A stretch of 64,000 bases of DNA from Thalassoglobus polymorphus (GTDB taxonomy: Bacteria; Planctomycetota; Planctomycetia; Planctomycetales; Planctomycetaceae), in contig NZ_CP036267.1 in assembly GCF_007744255.1 (NCBI RefSeq), forward strand, positions 2,917,500 through 2,981,499, in the 5' to 3' direction. Position numbers and translations under genes: made by a program. The notes under the pieces are model-generated. The model saw only the letters and a program-made list of their open reading frames with translations, made no database searches and was not told the DNA's origin. This document shows positions 46,901 through 54,812 of the stretch, piece after piece. Within the stretch, counting starts at the first letter, position 1; each line of letters opens with the position of its first letter.

Positions 46901-47877
46901 CCTTTATCTTGAGACATTGCCAACAGGTGATGCGGTCCGCCCGAGTAGATTTGTCCATCGGACAACAAAGCTTTGGTTCCTCCCACAACACCACCTGCGG
47001 TCGAACGCCAGCTATGCTCGCGTTTGTGGACGAGTTCACCGGTTTTGCGGTCAAAGGCTGCCGGAAGTGATCGGCCCGATGGAACAATCAAAAGATCATC
47101 ACTCGCTAAAAGATAACCTTGTGGCGAGAGATCGTTTCGTCCAGCGTCGGTGGAACTTAAGTTGTCTTGTCGCCAGATCACTGAGCCATCTTTTGCATCC
47201 ACGGCATACAGATACACATTTTCATGAGGAAAAATTCCTGCTCCGAAGAAGGCGACGCCATCATCAACAAGGACACCAGTACGAACTGGCCATCGTGAAA
47301 TCATTTCTCCGCGAGCAATCAACCAGTCTGCTTCCGGACCTGCGCGAAACTGCCATTGCAGCTTCCCATCTTTTTGATCGACACAGTAAACATGTCCATC
47401 ATCCGAGCCGAAGTAAACTTTTCCGTCAACGACAGAAGGAGCAAGCCGAACTGGGCCGCCGGTGAAAAACGACCAGTCTTCGCGTCCGGTTTTCATGTCG
47501 AAGCAGTGAACCTGATCGTCGGCTGTTGAGCCGAAGAAGAGTTTTCCATCGACAATCACGGGATGAAAAACATCGTCGTACTTCACACGATGCCCTAGCA
47601 CTTTGCCTTCATAGACTCGGCCTTCACCACCCTGAAAACTCAGTGTCGGCGGCGCAGGCGATTCGTATTTCCATGCGGCGTGAAGAGGAAAAGAAATCGT
47701 TTCAGTCGAACCACCAGAGCGAGAATAGTCTCCCCGGTATGTCGCCCAGTTTTCAGCGAAAGCAATTTCAGGAAGACTCAGTTGAGCGGCAACTCCCAGA
47801 ACGAGCAGCCATCGAGCTGACCGACTGAGAGACAAAGAGCAGAACTTGCGGAAGAGCAACGTGGAGGGTGAATGCAT
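43924..47877 (-). CDS. Giant exported PQQ-type beta-propeller with internal methyltransferase-like domain and C-terminal malectin-like domain
   Basis: 1317 residues from ATG 47877 (signal peptide about 20-41, ending AFAENWATYRGD; the frame is open to 48015 but lacks a signal). N-terminal PQQ-like propeller about 42-480 (VYCVDQKDGKLQWQF, LYAVDAKDGSVIW, VTAYSAEDGKVVWQAKV blades). Residues about 505-640 resemble a SAM-methyltransferase Rossmann fold (VLDGEEGKLAYEIAR, YVVESDPAKVATARKNL, HLKPVGGILCIGQPE). A second propeller follows (FAIDLKTGKHLWDYKG, AIDSKSGEILWAKP) and a malectin/jelly-roll-like end (FSVELHFANADEAMKAAKFDVQFNG). It is probably periplasmic or surface-exposed. The reaction is unknown; the methyltransferase-like part has a degenerate first glycine loop and may be non-catalytic. 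Confidence 0.85.
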   Translation of the reverse strand: MHSPSTLLFRKFCSLSLSRSARWLLVLGVAAQLSLPEIAFAENWATYRGDYSRSGGSTETISFPLHAAWKYESPAPPTLSFQGGEGRVYEGKVLGHRVKYDDVFHPVIVDGKLFFGSTADDQVHCFDMKTGREDWSFFTGGPVRLAPSVVDGKVYFGSDDGHVYCVDQKDGKLQWQFRAGPEADWLIARGEMISRWPVRTGVLVDDGVAFFGAGIFPHENVYLYAVDAKDGSVIWRQDNLSSTDAGRNDLSPQGYLLASDDLLIVPSGRSLPAAFDRKTGELVHKREHSWRSTAGGVVGGTKALLSDGQIYSGGPHHLLAMSQDKGNVGFGWFAGRQMVVQGDDAYVATGTVVAKLDRIKYAENSRVRHKYEMDVYSLSRKLRGAGKKEPAIRKQIAEINQKLKDIADVGVLWQKKTTDESTLLATENAVFLGGENQVTAYSAEDGKVVWQAKVEGKARGLAVSDGQLVVSTDTGQVYCFTPNASPAIPEQAGLAEFESSELYQKAAKDILEKTGVQRGFCLVLDGEEGKLAYEIARQSQLKIYVVESDPAKVATARKNLSKAGYYGSRVTVHQLEASDIPYSNYFANLIVSDRFVKTGETPIDLSLIARHLKPVGGILCIGQPEQKNVEKAVALIDKASVSSEFKETDLEQKSSDGWATLSRGMLPGAGSWSHQYGNAANTAVGDDLRVKGGLGVLWYGDPGIDGMVNRHDGAVGPLATGGRLFVQGETNISAYDAYNGLFLWKYDNPEGIRLGVYKNVSPGNLAATEDRLFHYVGKECFELDAATGKVIRIHSLPESRADGDHSWAYVAVEGDILFGTATILGTKNALDRRRGRIVNDATDGIFAIDLKTGKHLWDYKGQSISHRTIAIAPERVFFIDSTITSEQRAEILRQDKSALESLEGEEREIAEDRLKKADLRRAVAIDSKSGEILWAKPVDVTDCSEIGIGGGMLTLMYQDGTLILGGANANGHYWRQFVAGEFSRRRLVALSAVNGYKLWSKDANYRNRPIIIGDKVLAEPWMYDLQTGEQMTRQHPITGKDVPWSMMRTGHHCGMLTAADSGMVMFRSGYTGFMDLEQDAGVRHFAGHRLGCWINAVPANGLVMIPEASAGCVCLFSIASTIVLEPREARRPWAIYSSVGAQTPVQHLALNLGAPGDRKDAHGTVWLSYPRYKAYQETSLDVKMNLAPKFGTGGGYEALNEDSVDVIGAETPWLYTSWANNLTEITLPLLGKEDKPAEFSVELHFANADEAMKAAKFDVQFNGKTVLKDVSADQVTRDGITAVKKVVEGVEVKDALTISLVPKSGQPVLNAVKVLRD

Positions 47878-48129
47878 TTCGACTCCGTTGGCTGGTGGTT
47901 GAAATCGTCTGGCGGGACCAGGGATTGTTGGACCGCAATACATCTCGAAAAAAATGGGAATCATCTTTTCACAAGGATGTTTTGCACGTCCATTTCTATT
48001 CATCTCGTAGAACATGGTTGTACGGCCCTGAAACCATCAATACACTCTACATACTTCCTCGCTGATCGCCTACCATCAGTGAGAGATCTAACTCCCCGAT
48101 CTACTCCTGCCCTCCTTAGGAAATCAGCC

Positions 48130-49371
48130 ATGCGATTTCGAACGACCCTCGTCGCACTGATCTTAATAGTCTCGGCATCGATTGCGGCGGCCTGCTCTGT
48201 TCCTGTTTTTCGATATGCTCTTGAGCACTGGCAACCGGACTCATACGTGGCCTACGTCTTCCATAAGGGTGATCTTTCTAATGACCAACAGGCTGCAATC
48301 GAGTCACTGCAACCGGTCGGGCTCAATGACGTTCCGGCAGTAAATTTGGCTGTAAAAGTTGTCGACTTGAGTGAAACTCCCAGCCCAATGATACAAGGAA
48401 TCCTCGACAAAACTCCCGCGGAAAGCTTCCCGTGGATGGTCGTTCAATCGCCTCCAAAAAACGGACCGCCACAAACTGTCTGGGAAGGTGCGTTCGGGAA
48501 AAAGTCGGCTGCGAAGCTTATCAATTCACCGATTCGAGAGACCATTAACCAACGGTTACTCAAAGAAGATTCAGTGGTCTGGGTGTTCCTGGAGAGTGGA
48601 CTGAAAGATGTTGACGAGCCTGCTTTTGAGTTACTTAACAAAGAATTAACTCGACTTGAATCAGAACTTAAACTTCCGGAAATCGAAGACGAGGATCTCG
48701 GCGATCTCTCGGTCGATCCGGACGCCCTGAAGGTTTCGTTCTCGGCGGTCCGCGTCTCACGAGATAACCCTGAAGAAAAAATTCTGGTTGAAATGCTGTT
48801 GGGTGTTGAGCCAGATTTACGAGATTTGGAATACATGACTCAACCGATGGTCTTTCCAGTCTTTGGTCGCGGCCGAGCACTCTACGCAATTGTCGGACAA
48901 GGGATTGTGCCGGAAGTCATCGAAGAGGCAGCTCAGTTTTTGACAGGGGCTTGCCAATGCACCGTCAAAGCGGAAAACCCCGGCGTCGACTTAATCATGA
49001 ATCTCGATTGGGACAAGCACGTCATCCCGACGGAAACACTCGACGAAAGTCTTCCTCCACTAGCAGGCTTCACTGGGTTCGGCCTCTCCGATACCGAGGA
49101 GGCGATGGAAGAAGCAAAGTCGAATGAACTTGCAGCTGCCGACTCCACCTCTGAAGGAACAGCAGCAGCCATGACATCCACCGAAACAACCGAGAAGTTG
49201 AATGATCCCTCTTCTCCTGAAAATAAGACTGAGAGTCACACTGCTGATGCATCAGCTTCAGCGGGACAAGTTTCATCAACAAGCATGGGAACAAACATCC
49301 TGATCGCGTTGGTCCTGCTTGTCATTGCAGTCGCAGTTGGTTCTGCAGTTCTTGCTCCACGTGCGAACTGA
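48130..49371 (+). CDS. Planctomycete exported protein anchored at both ends, operon with FtsX-type transporter
   Basis: 413 residues from ATG 48130. A signal sequence leads to AACSVPVFRYALEHW; the Cys could be lipidated, though the lipobox is poor. The CSVPVFRYALE start is recurrent in planctomycete hypothetical proteins. The middle is a mixed alpha/beta domain without known motif; an acidic-rich segment (about 180-210) and an Ala/Ser/Thr linker lead to a C-terminal membrane helix (NILIALVLLVIAVAVGSAVL). The following permease and ATPase genes (57 bp and onward) suggest a substrate-binding or coupling role in an ABC efflux complex. Confidence 0.75.
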   Translation: MRFRTTLVALILIVSASIAAACSVPVFRYALEHWQPDSYVAYVFHKGDLSNDQQAAIESLQPVGLNDVPAVNLAVKVVDLSETPSPMIQGILDKTPAESFPWMVVQSPPKNGPPQTVWEGAFGKKSAAKLINSPIRETINQRLLKEDSVVWVFLESGLKDVDEPAFELLNKELTRLESELKLPEIEDEDLGDLSVDPDALKVSFSAVRVSRDNPEEKILVEMLLGVEPDLRDLEYMTQPMVFPVFGRGRALYAIVGQGIVPEVIEEAAQFLTGACQCTVKAENPGVDLIMNLDWDKHVIPTETLDESLPPLAGFTGFGLSDTEEAMEEAKSNELAAADSTSEGTAAAMTSTETTEKLNDPSSPENKTESHTADASASAGQVSSTSMGTNILIALVLLVIAVAVGSAVLAPRAN

Positions 49372-49427
49372 TCTCAGCCGCAGTCAATCTTCACGATGAG
49401 AGTTCAACTCAATAAAGGACGCCCAGT

Positions 49428-50783
49428 ATGATGACCGTTTGGCGGTTGGCCATCCGTGAAATCCAACATCGAAAGCTCAGCTTTGTGATGGGGGTAATCT
49501 CTGTGACAATTGCAGTTGGCTGCCTTGTCGGAGCACAAACACTTCTGCGTGCTGACCAGTATCTCACGCGAACGATGCTGCTCGAGAAACAAGCGAAAAT
49601 TGAATCGGCGGTTGCAGAGAAAGAAGAAGCTGTCCAAAAGGCGGGCGCTGAACTTGAAGACGCCATGCGTAAGCACATGAAAGGACTCGGCTTCAACGTT
49701 CTGATTCTTCCCAAAGAACAATCCCGCTCGGACATGCTCCTAAACGGAATGACGGCCACCATGCCTGAGAGTTATGTTGAAAAACTGGCGTCCTCGAAAA
49801 TCGTCACCGTAAACCATTTACTCCCTAGCGTCAGTCAGCGAATTCAATGGCCTGAGCGGGACCGCGAGATCATTCTCATTGGGACACGTGGCGAAGTACC
49901 GATCTTGCATCGCGGACTCAAGAAGCCACTTTTAGAAGAAGTCGCTGAAGGCAAAATCGTGTTGGGCTACGAGATTCATCAGGAACTCGGCCTGAAAGTG
50001 GGCGACAAAATCACGCTGAAGGAGAACGAATTTGTTGTTTCTGCTCTGCACCCCGAGCGCGGTTCGACTGATGACGTCACCGTGTGGGTGAATCTGGCGC
50101 AAGCTCAAGAAATGCTCGGCATGCAGAACCTCATCAATGCGATTCTCGCCCTCGAGTGTGACTGTGCCGGAGACCGCATTTCCGCAATACGCGAAGAAAT
50201 CGCGGGGATATTACCGGGGACACAAGTCGTCGAGAAGTACTCGCAAGCACTGGCAAGAGCCGAAGCGAGAGCGAAAGCGAAAGAGTCAGCTGAAACCGCT
50301 CTCAAACAAGAACAGGAATCAGGAGCGGCGATCCTCGAACGTGAAAAGAATTCACGCAATCAGATTGAACAGCAACATGCGGGATTTGCAGCCGTTATGG
50401 TTCCGTTAGTGCTAGTCGGTTCTGTGGTCTTGATCTTCTTGCTGATGCTAATGAATGCCCGTCAGCGGACTGAAGAGGTAGGGATCTTGCGAGCGATCGG
50501 ATTTAGGTCAAAGCAGATCTTGCTCGTTTTTCTATCAAAAGCAATGTTGATCGGACTCATTGGTGGAGCGGTTGGTCTCGGACTCGGTCTGTGGTTTGGC
50601 GGAGAACTGGGAGGAGTTTCAATGTCTTCGCCAGCATGGAGGGAGATTTTCGAGAACAACAGCCTGATCACAATCGTCATTTCCGCACCGATTCTCGCAA
50701 TTTTCCTCACTGGTCTGGCGAGTTGGATTCCTGCACTGATGGCTGCCCGACAAGACCCTGCAACGGTCTTACAAAGTGGCTAG
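49428..50783 (+). CDS. FtsX/MacB-like ABC transporter permease
   Basis: 451 residues. One N-terminal membrane helix (about 14-32), a long periplasmic part, and three C-terminal helices. The FtsX-family core LMNARQRTEEVGILRAIGFRSKQILLVFLSKAMLIGLIGGAVGLGLG ends with WIPALMAARQDPATVLQSG, as usual. The periplasmic part has two helical coiled-coil stretches, about 45-85 (KQAKIESAVAEKEEAVQKAGAELE) and 270-325 (ARAEARAKAKESAETALKQ), on either side of a MacB-PCD-like domain. Such MacB/LolCE-type permeases move lipids, proteins or peptides by mechanotransmission. AAAGGA precedes the ATG by 8 bp. Confidence 0.92.
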   Translation: MMTVWRLAIREIQHRKLSFVMGVISVTIAVGCLVGAQTLLRADQYLTRTMLLEKQAKIESAVAEKEEAVQKAGAELEDAMRKHMKGLGFNVLILPKEQSRSDMLLNGMTATMPESYVEKLASSKIVTVNHLLPSVSQRIQWPERDREIILIGTRGEVPILHRGLKKPLLEEVAEGKIVLGYEIHQELGLKVGDKITLKENEFVVSALHPERGSTDDVTVWVNLAQAQEMLGMQNLINAILALECDCAGDRISAIREEIAGILPGTQVVEKYSQALARAEARAKAKESAETALKQEQESGAAILEREKNSRNQIEQQHAGFAAVMVPLVLVGSVVLIFLLMLMNARQRTEEVGILRAIGFRSKQILLVFLSKAMLIGLIGGAVGLGLGLWFGGELGGVSMSSPAWREIFENNSLITIVISAPILAIFLTGLASWIPALMAARQDPATVLQSG

Positions 50784-50856
50784 TTCCTATCGGGGCTCAA
50801 ACTTCGTAGAGCGAATTGCACCTTCATTCACAAGACCATTCGAGACCGAAACAATC

Positions 50857-51540
50857 ATGCTTCTGCAACTTCAGAATATCTCGAAAACTTATCAGGATGG
50901 CTCTTCGAGCGTCCAGGCCGTCGATGGAGTCTCCATGCAACTCGATGCAGGAGAATTCGTAGCTGTTCAAGGCCCCAGCGGATGTGGAAAGTCGACACTC
51001 TTATTGACAGCCGGTGGTCTATTAAAACCGACATCGGGGACCGTCACGATCGATGGTCAAGATCCCTATTCCATGACCGCAGATGAGCGGGCCAATTTTC
51101 GTGCTCGCACAATTGGGTTCGTTTTCCAACAGTTCCATCTCGTGCCTTACTTATCTGTTTACGAAAACATTCTGGCTCCTGGAATGGCCGTCAAAACAAA
51201 AGCAAACCCGGAACGGGCCCAGCAATTGATTGAACGTTTCGGACTCACCGATCGACAACACCATGTCCCTGCAAAACTCAGTAGCGGCGAACGGCAGCGT
51301 GTCGCGATGGCGCGTTCGCTGTTGAACGAACCGGAACTGATTCTTGCTGACGAACCGACAGGAAATCTGGACCATGAAAATGCAGAAATCCTGTTGCAAT
51401 TCCTGGCAGAGTTCGCAAGCGAAGGTGGCGGCGTGTTACTTGTGACTCACGATGACCGAGCAGTCTCACATGCACAGAAAGCAATTCACATTCTCGATGG
51501 AAAACTGACTTCGCCAGCGACAGCAATGAATCCAGTCTAG
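50857..51540 (+). CDS. ABC transporter ATPase, LolD/MacB type
   Basis: 227 residues from ATG 50857. Walker A is GPSGCGKST, the signature reads LSSGERQRVAMARSL (Ser for the usual first Gly), Walker B is LILADEPTGNLD and the switch His is in VTHD. The TGNLD and FVFQQFHLVPYLSVYENI features place it with LolD/MacB/FtsE-type ATPases that work with FtsX-like permeases. It pairs with the upstream permease. A longer frame from GTG 50776 overlaps the permease end by 8 bp. Its TAG stop is the left end of a dispersed repeat. Confidence 0.94.
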   Translation: MLLQLQNISKTYQDGSSSVQAVDGVSMQLDAGEFVAVQGPSGCGKSTLLLTAGGLLKPTSGTVTIDGQDPYSMTADERANFRARTIGFVFQQFHLVPYLSVYENILAPGMAVKTKANPERAQQLIERFGLTDRQHHVPAKLSSGERQRVAMARSLLNEPELILADEPTGNLDHENAEILLQFLAEFASEGGGVLLVTHDDRAVSHAQKAIHILDGKLTSPATAMNPV

Positions 51541-51618
51541 AACCATTAAGAATTCCTCTGGAATAGCCGCTTCACTCAACGTGTGAGAGGGCTATGTCAG
51601 ATTTCGCAATCAGTTCTA
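51538..51618 (+). repeat. 83-bp TIR element, copy G
   Basis: Left end TAGAACCATTAAG, core CTCTGGAATAGCCGCTTC then CTCAACGTGTGAGAG, right end CAATCAGTTCTA. The left TAG (51538-51540) is the stop codon of the ATPase gene. Confidence 0.8.
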
Positions 51619-51896
51619 ATTAATCGTGGCCTAACAAAAACTGAGCAACAAACTGTAAATCTAATGAATAACATCGACCACAGAATTCTTGCGAGCGTTT
51701 CCAGGAATCGCTCTTACAACTTGTACAACGAAGAGGGGGCACAGTGGTGAAGAATTCCCTCTGCGATTGAGGGACGAAAGTCTGGTTATCGAATCAATGT
51801 GAGACACGATTCGAAACATGATTCACACACCGGCTTCCCTCTTGCTGTCAAGGAAATTCGAACACTCTTCTTCCCACCTGAATCTTGACTATCAAA
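51541..51896. other. Leader region of the molybdate-type operon
   Basis: Apart from repeat G it holds a short hairpin CCCTC-TGCGATT-GAGGG (51757-51773) followed by GACGAAAG. It does not match the molybdenum-cofactor riboswitch features I know. No gene is seen. Confidence 0.45.
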
Positions 51897-53636
51897 ATGA
51901 TCAATCACCCCTCTCGAATGAAGTCCGTTCGGGCATTTCGTGCCCGGAAAGAATTAGTTCTCTCAGGAAATACGTTGCACACGAAAAGGCAAAGTTCCCA
52001 CAGCCATTCAAATCATCCTAATGAAAAAGTGAATGGGCGAGCCGGACGGGTGAACACTCTCTGGGTTCTTCTGCTCGGTGCCATAGGACTGATTGCATTT
52101 TTAGTTCTGATGTTAAAGCAAGGCCCACCGAAAACGAACAGTGGCAAGCAGCAGTTGGTAATGCATTGCGCCGCTGGATTACGTGTTCCTGTTGAAGAAA
52201 TCGTCGCAGAGTATGAGAAAGAATACGGCGTTGTTGTCGAGTTACAATTCGGTGGATCGAACACCCTTCTGAATCAATTACAGGTGAATCATTTCTCAGA
52301 TGCCGACTTGTATCTGGCGGCCGACGATTTCTACACAGACAAAGCAGTCGAACTCGAACTCGCAGCTGAAACACTTCCCATCGCACATCAACGCCCCGTT
52401 GTCGCCGTTCGTAAAGATTCGAAAAAGGTGATTGAAACGATTGAAGACTTACTGCAAGACGACATGTCCATCGCTCTTGGAAGTCCTGATCAGGCAGCCA
52501 TTGGAAAAGCGATTCGCAAACAACTCGAAGCGATCGAAATCGATGGAACGAACCGGTGGGCTCAGCTTGAGAAACTTGTCACTGACAAAGGAGTCTTTAA
52601 GCCAACAGTCAATGAAATTGCTAACGATGTCAAACTCGGCGCCGTCGATGCCGCACTCGTCTGGGATTCCACAGTGATGATGCCGAAGTATCGTGATGAG
52701 TTAAAAGCGATACCACTTCCTGAACTCGATTCTGATCCAAATTTGATTAGCATCGCAGTACTGAATTCCACAACCGACCCCACAGCGGCTCTCAAGTTTG
52801 CTCGTTACCTGACGGCTCGTGACAAAGGATTGACGATTTTTGAGAAATATGGGACACGCCCAGTCGAAGGCGACGTCTGGGCTGAGTCCCCGGAAATTTC
52901 CTTCTTCTGCGGAGCAGTCAATCGTCGGGCTGTTGAAAAACTTCTGGACGAATTCCAGGCACGCGAAGGAATTCGCATCAACACCAAGTACAACGGTTGC
53001 GGGATCTTGACCTCAGAAATGAAAACGATTGAGAACCAGTCAACGGATCAAGGTTTTCCAGATGTGTACATGGCCTGTGATCGATACTACCTCGACAACG
53101 TTCGAGATTGGTTTCAAGACGACATCGATGTTTCTGATGTTGAGCTTGTCATTGTGGTCCCGAAAGGAAGCAAGAGCGTCAGTTCTCTTGCCGACTTGAT
53201 CAAGCCGGGAATCCGGGTTGCACTTGGTCAGCCGGAGCAATGCACAATCGGGGCACTGACTCGTCGAATGCTTGAATCGGAAGGCCTGTATCAAAAAATC
53301 AAAGAGAAACAGGCCACCGAAGGCGAAGTCGTTGTTGAGAAAATCTCCTCGGCGTTACTGATTCCAGATGTGGTCGCAGGCCACGTTGATGCCTCAATCG
53401 CTTACATTACCGACGCCCTCCCAAACACAAAAGATGTGGATATCATCCGCGTAGAAACTACGCAGAATGTCGCTGTTCAGCCCTTCAGTATTGCCCGATC
53501 GAGTGATCACAAATACCTCTCACGTCGACTGTTCAAAAAAATTGCAGAGGCTGAAAAAGACTTCGAGTCTGCCGGATTCAATTTCCGACTGGACAATGGC
53601 AGCCAGAAACAACAACCGGAAAGCGACGCGTTATGA
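51897..53636 (+). CDS. Membrane-anchored substrate-binding protein with two tandem ModA-like domains
   Basis: 579 residues from ATG 51897; GTG 52029 (MNGRAGRVNTLWV) is also plausible, as no start has a ribosome site. A basic N-terminus and one membrane helix (TLWVLLLGAIGLIAFLVLML) lead to domain 1 (about 85-330: LVMHCAAGLRVPVEEIVAEYEKEYG, DLYLAADDFY, ALGSPDQAAIGKAI, ALVWDS). Domain 2 (about 335-560) repeats the fold: ISFFCGAVNRRAVEKLLDEF, DVYMACDRYY, ALGQPEQCTIGALTRRML, ASIAYITDA. Both have the ModA order of strands and binding loops. They would bind molybdate, tungstate or a similar oxyanion; the specificity of each is unknown. The gene overlaps modB by 4 bp (ATGA). Confidence 0.88.
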   Translation: MINHPSRMKSVRAFRARKELVLSGNTLHTKRQSSHSHSNHPNEKVNGRAGRVNTLWVLLLGAIGLIAFLVLMLKQGPPKTNSGKQQLVMHCAAGLRVPVEEIVAEYEKEYGVVVELQFGGSNTLLNQLQVNHFSDADLYLAADDFYTDKAVELELAAETLPIAHQRPVVAVRKDSKKVIETIEDLLQDDMSIALGSPDQAAIGKAIRKQLEAIEIDGTNRWAQLEKLVTDKGVFKPTVNEIANDVKLGAVDAALVWDSTVMMPKYRDELKAIPLPELDSDPNLISIAVLNSTTDPTAALKFARYLTARDKGLTIFEKYGTRPVEGDVWAESPEISFFCGAVNRRAVEKLLDEFQAREGIRINTKYNGCGILTSEMKTIENQSTDQGFPDVYMACDRYYLDNVRDWFQDDIDVSDVELVIVVPKGSKSVSSLADLIKPGIRVALGQPEQCTIGALTRRMLESEGLYQKIKEKQATEGEVVVEKISSALLIPDVVAGHVDASIAYITDALPNTKDVDIIRVETTQNVAVQPFSIARSSDHKYLSRRLFKKIAEAEKDFESAGFNFRLDNGSQKQQPESDAL

Positions 53637-54556
53637 CCGGCAGCGAGTCGCCAGCGGAACCTCCCAAAAACAATCACAACAACTCCACAACAACTCCACC
53701 GCGGGATGTTGGGCATGTTGTCTTGTCCAATCGAGTCTTTTACTGTTGCATGGCAATCATTGGCGGGGCCTATGTCATCCTCATTCTCGCCATGCTTCTT
53801 GCCGATGCGTGGTTTGTCATAGAAAAGACCGTCGACGCAGCCTCGGTTTCTTCCTCTCCCTGGAAGGCGATGTTTTATGACAACCCGGTCGTGACGGCGC
53901 TCGCTGATCGGAAAATTCAATACTCGATCTGGCTCAGCCTGGTTTCGTGTACACTTTCAGCGATCCTCTCCATCATCGCTGCCGTTCCGATTGGCTACTT
54001 ACTTTCAAGACACAATTTTCCAGGCAAGCGTCTCCTCGACGCGATTCTCGATATTCCTATCGTCCTTCCTCCGCTAGTCGTGGGCTTAAGCTTGCTCATT
54101 CTGTTTCAGTTCTTTCCTTTCTCTCTCTTAGCAAGAGATGTTGTCTACCAGGTCCCGGCTGTCGTTCTCGCACAATTTTCTGTGGCCTGTGCATTCGCAG
54201 TTCGAACCATGAAGTCAACGTTTGACCATATTGATCCTCGTTGTGAGCAAGTTGCCGTTGCACTTGGAAGTTCACGTTCACAAGCGTTCGGCATGGTTGT
54301 CCTCCCTGAAGCAACACATGGAATGATCACAGCATTCACATTGGCCTGGGCACGTTCGCTTGGTGAGTTCGGACCGTTGCTCATTTTCGCTGGGGCGACT
54401 CGCTTGAAAACAGAGGTCCTCTCAACCACCGTCTTTCTGGAAATGAATGTCGGGAATATCGAAGCAGCCGTTGCAGTCTCTCTCATTATGGTCGCCGCAG
54501 CCGTGACTGTTCTGGTCATCACAAGAATCTGGGGAACTCGCGAAACACTCTTATGA
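53633..54556 (+). CDS. modB: Molybdate-type ABC transporter permease
   Basis: 307 residues starting at ATG 53633, overlapping the binding-protein stop. A hydrophilic N-terminus of about 30 residues is followed by an extra membrane helix (VFYCCMAIIGGAYVILILAMLL) and a BPD-type permease core (IQYSIWLSLVSCTLSAILSIIAAVPIGYLLS; EAA loop VAVALGSSRSQAFGMVVLPEATHGMITAFTLAWARSLGEFGP). It matches the ModB/CysT-type family, in which the LGEFG motif is common. It forms the inner-membrane channel. Next to the tandem ModA gene and before the ATPase. Confidence 0.92.
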   Translation: MTGSESPAEPPKNNHNNSTTTPPRDVGHVVLSNRVFYCCMAIIGGAYVILILAMLLADAWFVIEKTVDAASVSSSPWKAMFYDNPVVTALADRKIQYSIWLSLVSCTLSAILSIIAAVPIGYLLSRHNFPGKRLLDAILDIPIVLPPLVVGLSLLILFQFFPFSLLARDVVYQVPAVVLAQFSVACAFAVRTMKSTFDHIDPRCEQVAVALGSSRSQAFGMVVLPEATHGMITAFTLAWARSLGEFGPLLIFAGATRLKTEVLSTTVFLEMNVGNIEAAVAVSLIMVAAAVTVLVITRIWGTRETLL

Positions 54557-54562
54557 CTGAAA

Positions 54563-54598
54563 TAGAGCAAATCCATAATGGTCTACAATATTGCTCTA
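54563..54598 (+). terminator. Inverted repeat after modB
   Basis: TAGAGCAA (54563-54570) and TTGCTCTA (54591-54598) form an 8-bp stem with a 20-nt loop, just after the modB stop. A related palindrome occurs near 36704. No U tract, so the role is uncertain. Confidence 0.4.
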
Positions 54599-54812
54599 CA
54601 TCTCCTGTCCACGTTGCGAGCCATCTATAATTTCATGAAATCAAACTTCACCTGCACTGTCAGCATTCATAATCACTCAGATATCCCAGAGAAATGGTGT
54701 ACGCGTTCAGTTTCGTAGAGAGAAGCGATTCATCACATAAACTGAACGTGAAGATGAAGAAGAACATGAAAAAGCACTCTTCACGGCACTGCAACCACAA
54801 AGTGTTCTCGCT

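Noticed and set aside
51541-51896. Molybdenum-cofactor riboswitch upstream of the ModA-like gene
   Set aside because: A hairpin is present, but the conserved loop sequences of that riboswitch were not seen.
54603-54631. Promoter with TATAAT at 54626-54631 before modC
   Set aside because: No acceptable -35 box at the right distance, so it was not listed as a feature.
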